Positions 5,506 to 7,749 of a stretch of DNA of 7,749 nt are shown here, one piece after another. The notes under the pieces are model-generated. The model searched no databases and was not told the origin of the DNA. It saw only the letters and a program-made list of their open reading frames with translations. How positions within the stretch are numbered: position 1 is the first letter of the stretch; each line of letters opens with the position of its first letter. This stretch comes from Fimbriimonadaceae bacterium (GTDB taxonomy: Bacteria; Armatimonadota; Fimbriimonadia; Fimbriimonadales; Fimbriimonadaceae). The translations under genes and the position numbers were made by a program. The stretch covers positions 1-7,749 of the forward strand of contig JAKRSE010000331.1 in NCBI GenBank assembly GCA_022402505.1, in the 5' to 3' direction.

Positions 5506-6947
5506 ACTCATCCGCCCGGGTCGGAGCCTTGGTCGTGCTCTTCGCCGCGATGGGGATCGGTGCGCTGGCCACCCTCCAGGCCTCCATCTTTGCCCGGCAG
5601 TCGCGGGAATACACCCTGGTCTTTGCGGATGCGGCGGGCCTGACTCCGGGGAGCCCGGTGTCGATGGCCGGCGTTCAGATCGGGCGGGTCGAGGAGGTCG
5701 CGCTCACCGGTCCGTCCGAAGCGAAGGCTCGGATCACGGTGGATGAGCCTCATGTGATCCCGGCAGGCTCCTCGGCAGAGATTCCCACCTCCTTCCTCAC
5801 CATCGGCGAGCGGCAGGTTCTGATCATCCCCGGAAGCGGCTCGCCGCTGGCCGCGGGGTCGGAAGTCCCCGGCCGGGTCCGCTCGGCCCTCGCCTCGCTT
5901 CTGCCGGATGCCGACGCCTCCATCGACAACCTGAACCGGACGCTTGCCGCCGTCACCAAGCTGCTGGAGGACCCGGATCTGAAGGCCTCGACTCAGCGGC
6001 TGGCGGGTCAGGGCGAGAAGCTCCTGGCCGACGGGGGGCGCCTCGTCCGGTCTGGAGCCGACGCGGCGGAATCGGCGGGCCGACTGATGAACCGATTCGA
6101 CCGGCTGGCGGCGGGCAACGAACGGCAGCTGGCCTCGGTGCTCCGTTCCACCGACCGAATCCTCCAGAACGTCGCCGCCGTCAGCGACCGGTTCCGAAAG
6201 GTCGTGGAAGAGGGACGGCTGGAGCGGGAGACCTTCGCCCTGATGAAGGAGCTTCAGCTGGCGGTGGAAGAGGGCCGGACCCTCGTCGCCGAGCTCACCC
6301 GGGTCGCGGCCGACCCTGAACTCCAATCCGGGCTGAAGTCGACCATGGCGAACGTCAGCCAGATGACCGAATCCGGGGCCGTGATCGCCAGGAACATGGA
6401 AGGGGTCACGGCCGAAGGCGAGGCGGCGGCCAAGGCCGCAACCAAGGTCATGGCCAACGCCGACGAGCTGATCACCGAGCTCCGGGCGAGCCTGAAGAAG
6501 GTCGAAGGGGCCCTGGAGCGGTTCCCCGGCGTGGGTGGGACCCGCCCGCCCAGCGTCGATCTCCAGGCCGATCTGCTCACCGACGCCGAGACCGGACGGA
6601 TCCGAACGGACCTCACCGCCAGCTTTCAGGCGGGCCGGGAGAAGGCCATCGTAGGACTTTGGGACGCCTTCGAATCCAACAAGATCACCCTCCAGCTTCA
6701 GCGTCCCCTGGACCAAGGTCTTGATTTGCGGTACGGGGTCTATGCGTCCAAACCCGGTGTCGGGGTAAATTACCGAATCGCGCCGGGTCTGTCTGGCGTA
6801 GGCGATCTCTTCGGGTTCAACGACACTCGCCTCGATCTCCGCCTGCGTTACGACTTCGGCCGGGACCTCCACGGATTCCTGGGATTTGATCGCGTCTTCA
6901 ACTCGACCAACCCGGTCATCGGATTCGGTCTGCGGCGCCGACCCTGA
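5502..6947 (+). CDS. MCE-family (MlaD-like) phospholipid-transport protein with long helical region and beta-rich C-terminus
   Basis: This 481-residue envelope protein is related to MlaD, the lipid-binding part of ABC systems that move phospholipids between inner and outer membranes. Segments in order: a membrane anchor (about residues 7-26, hydrophobic from VGALVVLFAA, after a short N-terminus); one MCE domain (about 36-112) with AGLTPGSPVSMAGVQIGRV (45-63), the family's core; a mostly helical region of about 200 residues (132-340) broken by DPD and DPE turns; then a beta-rich part (about 352-478) of alternating short strands such as DLRYGVYA, VGVNYRIAP and DLRLRYDFG, with GD/ND turns, ending in IGFGLRRRP. 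This order matches the transenvelope MlaD described for the diderm Veillonella, where the C-terminus is an outer-membrane barrel; that role here is inference. No permease, ATPase or lipoprotein partner lies in the window. The ATG overlaps the HD stop (ATGA), and a TAAACT box is six bases upstream. The MCE call is firm; the barrel is probable. Confidence 0.9.
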   Translation: MNSSARVGALVVLFAAMGIGALATLQASIFARQSREYTLVFADAAGLTPGSPVSMAGVQIGRVEEVALTGPSEAKARITVDEPHVIPAGSSAEIPTSFLTIGERQVLIIPGSGSPLAAGSEVPGRVRSALASLLPDADASIDNLNRTLAAVTKLLEDPDLKASTQRLAGQGEKLLADGGRLVRSGADAAESAGRLMNRFDRLAAGNERQLASVLRSTDRILQNVAAVSDRFRKVVEEGRLERETFALMKELQLAVEEGRTLVAELTRVAADPELQSGLKSTMANVSQMTESGAVIARNMEGVTAEGEAAAKAATKVMANADELITELRASLKKVEGALERFPGVGGTRPPSVDLQADLLTDAETGRIRTDLTASFQAGREKAIVGLWDAFESNKITLQLQRPLDQGLDLRYGVYASKPGVGVNYRIAPGLSGVGDLFGFNDTRLDLRLRYDFGRDLHGFLGFDRVFNSTNPVIGFGLRRRP

Positions 6948-6964
6948 ACCCTCGGGCCTCGGGG

Positions 6965-6986
6965 AGAAAAAACGGTTTATAGAGCC
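6965..6986 (+). promoter_or_regulatory. A/T-rich patch before rplI, possible promoter or translation-start element
   Basis: The stretch from AGAAAAAA to TTTATAGAGCC stands out against the surrounding GC-rich sequence and runs up to the rplI ATG at 6987. TTTATA or TATAGA could act as a -10, but the spacing to the ATG is short. AGAG two bases before the ATG is a poor ribosome-binding site, and GGGGAG at 6961-6966 is 20 bases away. It may simply be an unstructured translation start. Confidence 0.28.
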
Positions 6987-7505
6987 ATGAAAGTGATCCT
7001 GAAGCAGACGCTGCCCAAGGTGGGCAAGGAAGGGCAGGTTGTGAGCGTGAAGCCCGGTTTCGCGCGGAACTACCTGTTCCCGAACGGCCTCGCCATCATT
7101 GCGGACAAGACTCAGGTCAAGGCCCTGGAGGCCCGCATGGCCCGGCTGAGCGCCAAGCTCGCCGAGACCAAGGCCGAAGCCGAAGCCCAGGCCGCCAAGC
7201 TGCACCACGGCCGGCTCCTGATCGAGGTCAAGGCGGGCGAAGGAGGCCGGCTCTTTGGCGCCATCACCGCCGACGCCATCGCCGAAGCCGTCCAGAAGCA
7301 GTTCGGCATCAGCGTGGACCGCAAGCAGGTCGCCATGCTCCAGCCGATCAAGCGGCTGGGCAACACCCCGATCGAAATCGACCTCCATCGGCAGGTGGAC
7401 TGCGCGATGACCGTGGTCGTCTACGATCCGGCCGTCGAGCTCCCGGCCGAGCTTCTGCCCAAGGCGGAAGCCGAGGCGGAAGAGGCTCCCGAAGAGGAAG
7501 CCTGA
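6987..7505 (+). CDS. rplI: 50S ribosomal protein L9
   Basis: L9 binds 23S rRNA in the large subunit near the base of the L1 stalk through its N-terminal domain; a long helix holds a second globular domain away from the ribosome. The N-terminus MKVILKQ and the family signature GKEGQVVSVKPGFARNYL with PNG and A following (residues 13-36) are clear. Residues about 42-72 are the charged connecting helix (KALEARMARL to EAEAQAAKL). The C-terminal domain includes GRLFGAIT (87-94) and IKRLGNTPIEIDLH (121-134). Length is 172 against the common ~150; the excess is an acidic tail (about 153-172, many Glu and Ala), seen in some phyla. The gene sits alone: the usual neighbours rpsF, ssb and rpsR are absent from the window. 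A hairpin follows at 7528-7564. The ATG at 6987 is fixed by the conserved N-terminus. Confidence 0.98.
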   Translation: MKVILKQTLPKVGKEGQVVSVKPGFARNYLFPNGLAIIADKTQVKALEARMARLSAKLAETKAEAEAQAAKLHHGRLLIEVKAGEGGRLFGAITADAIAEAVQKQFGISVDRKQVAMLQPIKRLGNTPIEIDLHRQVDCAMTVVVYDPAVELPAELLPKAEAEAEEAPEEEA

Positions 7506-7527
7506 CCCCCGACATTTCAGCGGCTCC

Positions 7528-7564
7528 AGCGGCCCTCGTTCCCTTCACCGGGGCGAGGGCCGCT
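7528..7564 (+). terminator. GC-rich hairpin after rplI, probable terminator
   Basis: AGCGGCCCTCG (7528-7538) and CGAGGGCCGCT (7554-7564) form a perfect 11-base-pair stem with a 15-base loop. CCC (7541-7543) can pair with GGG (7551-7553) inside it after a two-base bulge. It begins 23 bases after the rplI stop in non-coding DNA. There is no T-tract (CCGCTTGGG follows), so termination may be hairpin-only or assisted by Rho. The perfect stem is directly visible; the role is inferred. Confidence 0.65.
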
Positions 7565-7604
7565 CCGCTTGGGCTCCCCCGTGTCCCGACCGAAGGATTT
7601 CGGA

Positions 7605-7610
7605 TAGCAT
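7605..7610 (+). promoter_or_regulatory. Candidate -10 box TAGCAT before the downstream oxidoreductase
   Basis: TAGCAT (TANNNT form) ends nine bases before the ATG at 7620, which would leave a leader of only about three bases. It lies after the rplI hairpin, so the gene would need its own promoter. The nearest Shine-Dalgarno-like AGGA (7594-7597) is too far from the ATG at 7620. No convincing -35 is seen. Confidence 0.3.
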
Positions 7611-7619
7611 GGCGGCGAC

Positions 7620-7749
7620 ATGGACCCGCTTCGCGTTGGAGTCATCGGCATCGGCAACATCAGCGGCATCTACCTGAAGAACCTCACCGCCTTTGAGGAG
7701 ACCGAGGTGGTCGCTCTGGCCGCTTTGGACGTCAGCCGGGCCGCGAAGG
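7620..7749 (+). CDS. Gfo/Idh/MocA-family oxidoreductase, 3'-truncated by window edge
   Basis: Only the first 43 codons are present. The protein opens with LRVGVIGIGNIS, the family's first strand and dinucleotide-binding glycine loop (GxGxxS form), followed by a helix (GIYLKNLTAF) and the second strand (TEVVALAALDVS), whose end normally contacts the cofactor ribose. This is the N-terminal Rossmann fold of an NAD(P)-dependent sugar or polyol dehydrogenase. The ATG at 7620 sits four residues before the first strand, as expected; the ATG at 7609 is out of frame. It is a second family member, distinct from the one at 1-808, and the visible parts do not overlap, so their relatedness cannot be judged. 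Substrate unknown. Confidence 0.9.
   Translation, partial: MDPLRVGVIGIGNISGIYLKNLTAFEETEVVALAALDVSRAAK

Noticed and set aside
4891..5511. N-terminal extension of ppk1 to 905 residues
   Set aside because: The extra residues are antisense to the HD hydrolase and Pro/Gly/Leu-rich. PPK1 proteins normally begin just before the SWLSFN motif. Only starts at 4938, 4890 or 4875 are credible.
6941..6966. CCTCGGG-type direct repeat after the MCE stop as a terminator
   Set aside because: CCTCGGGCCTCGGGG is a short direct repeat, not an inverted one, and forms no good stem.
5508..7388. Open minus-strand frame of 626 codons across the MCE and rplI genes
   Set aside because: It is antisense to two clearly recognised genes, has a low-complexity Gly/Arg/Asp/Leu composition with no domain, and such open frames are expected opposite GC-rich genes.
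1..7749. Possibility that the two edge oxidoreductases are one gene or a repeat
   Set aside because: One lacks its N-terminus and the other shows only its N-terminus, so the parts do not overlap and no duplication can be shown from this window.

Overview
The window is GC-rich (about two thirds G+C by eye), densely coding bacterial DNA with no mobile element, CRISPR array, tRNA or rRNA visible. It holds six complete protein genes and two genes cut by the window edges. Both edge genes are Gfo/Idh/MocA-type oxidoreductases. A diderm bacterium is indicated by the MCE/MlaD-type envelope protein. Its layout (one membrane helix, an MCE domain, a long helical region and a beta-rich C-terminus) resembles MlaD of diderm Terrabacteria. 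Together with the high GC and repeated Gfo/Idh/MocA genes, this makes a lineage such as Armatimonadota plausible, but that is an inference and not a marker-based assignment.

Layout: (1) 1-808, + strand, 3' part of a Gfo/Idh/MocA oxidoreductase. (2) 829-1851, - strand, an unrecognised protein apparently made of two similar modules; it is convergent with (1), and a strong hairpin covers its 3' end. (3) 1912-2784, + strand, a diacylglycerol kinase/YegS-type lipid kinase, divergent from (2). (4) 2794-4890, - strand, polyphosphate kinase ppk1, convergent with (3); a small hairpin there carries both stop codons. (5) 4948-5505, + strand, a stand-alone RelA/SpoT-type HD hydrolase, divergent from ppk1. 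(6) 5502-6947, + strand, the MCE/MlaD-like protein, overlapping (5) by ATGA. (7) 6987-7505, + strand, ribosomal protein L9 (rplI), followed by a hairpin. (8) 7620-7749, + strand, 5' end of a second Gfo/Idh/MocA oxidoreductase. The largest gap is 114 bases (7506-7619).

Themes: the centre juxtaposes polyphosphate synthesis (ppk1) with probable alarmone turnover (HD protein), coupled to a phospholipid-transport-type envelope protein and near a lipid kinase. This suggests a stress and envelope neighbourhood, although only the HD-MCE pair has direct sequence evidence of co-translation. Two further patterns recur. TANNNT boxes sit exactly six bases upstream of two start codons that lack Shine-Dalgarno sequences, which suggests leaderless transcription. 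Hairpins without T-tracts lie at three gene ends, two of them overlapping stop codons.
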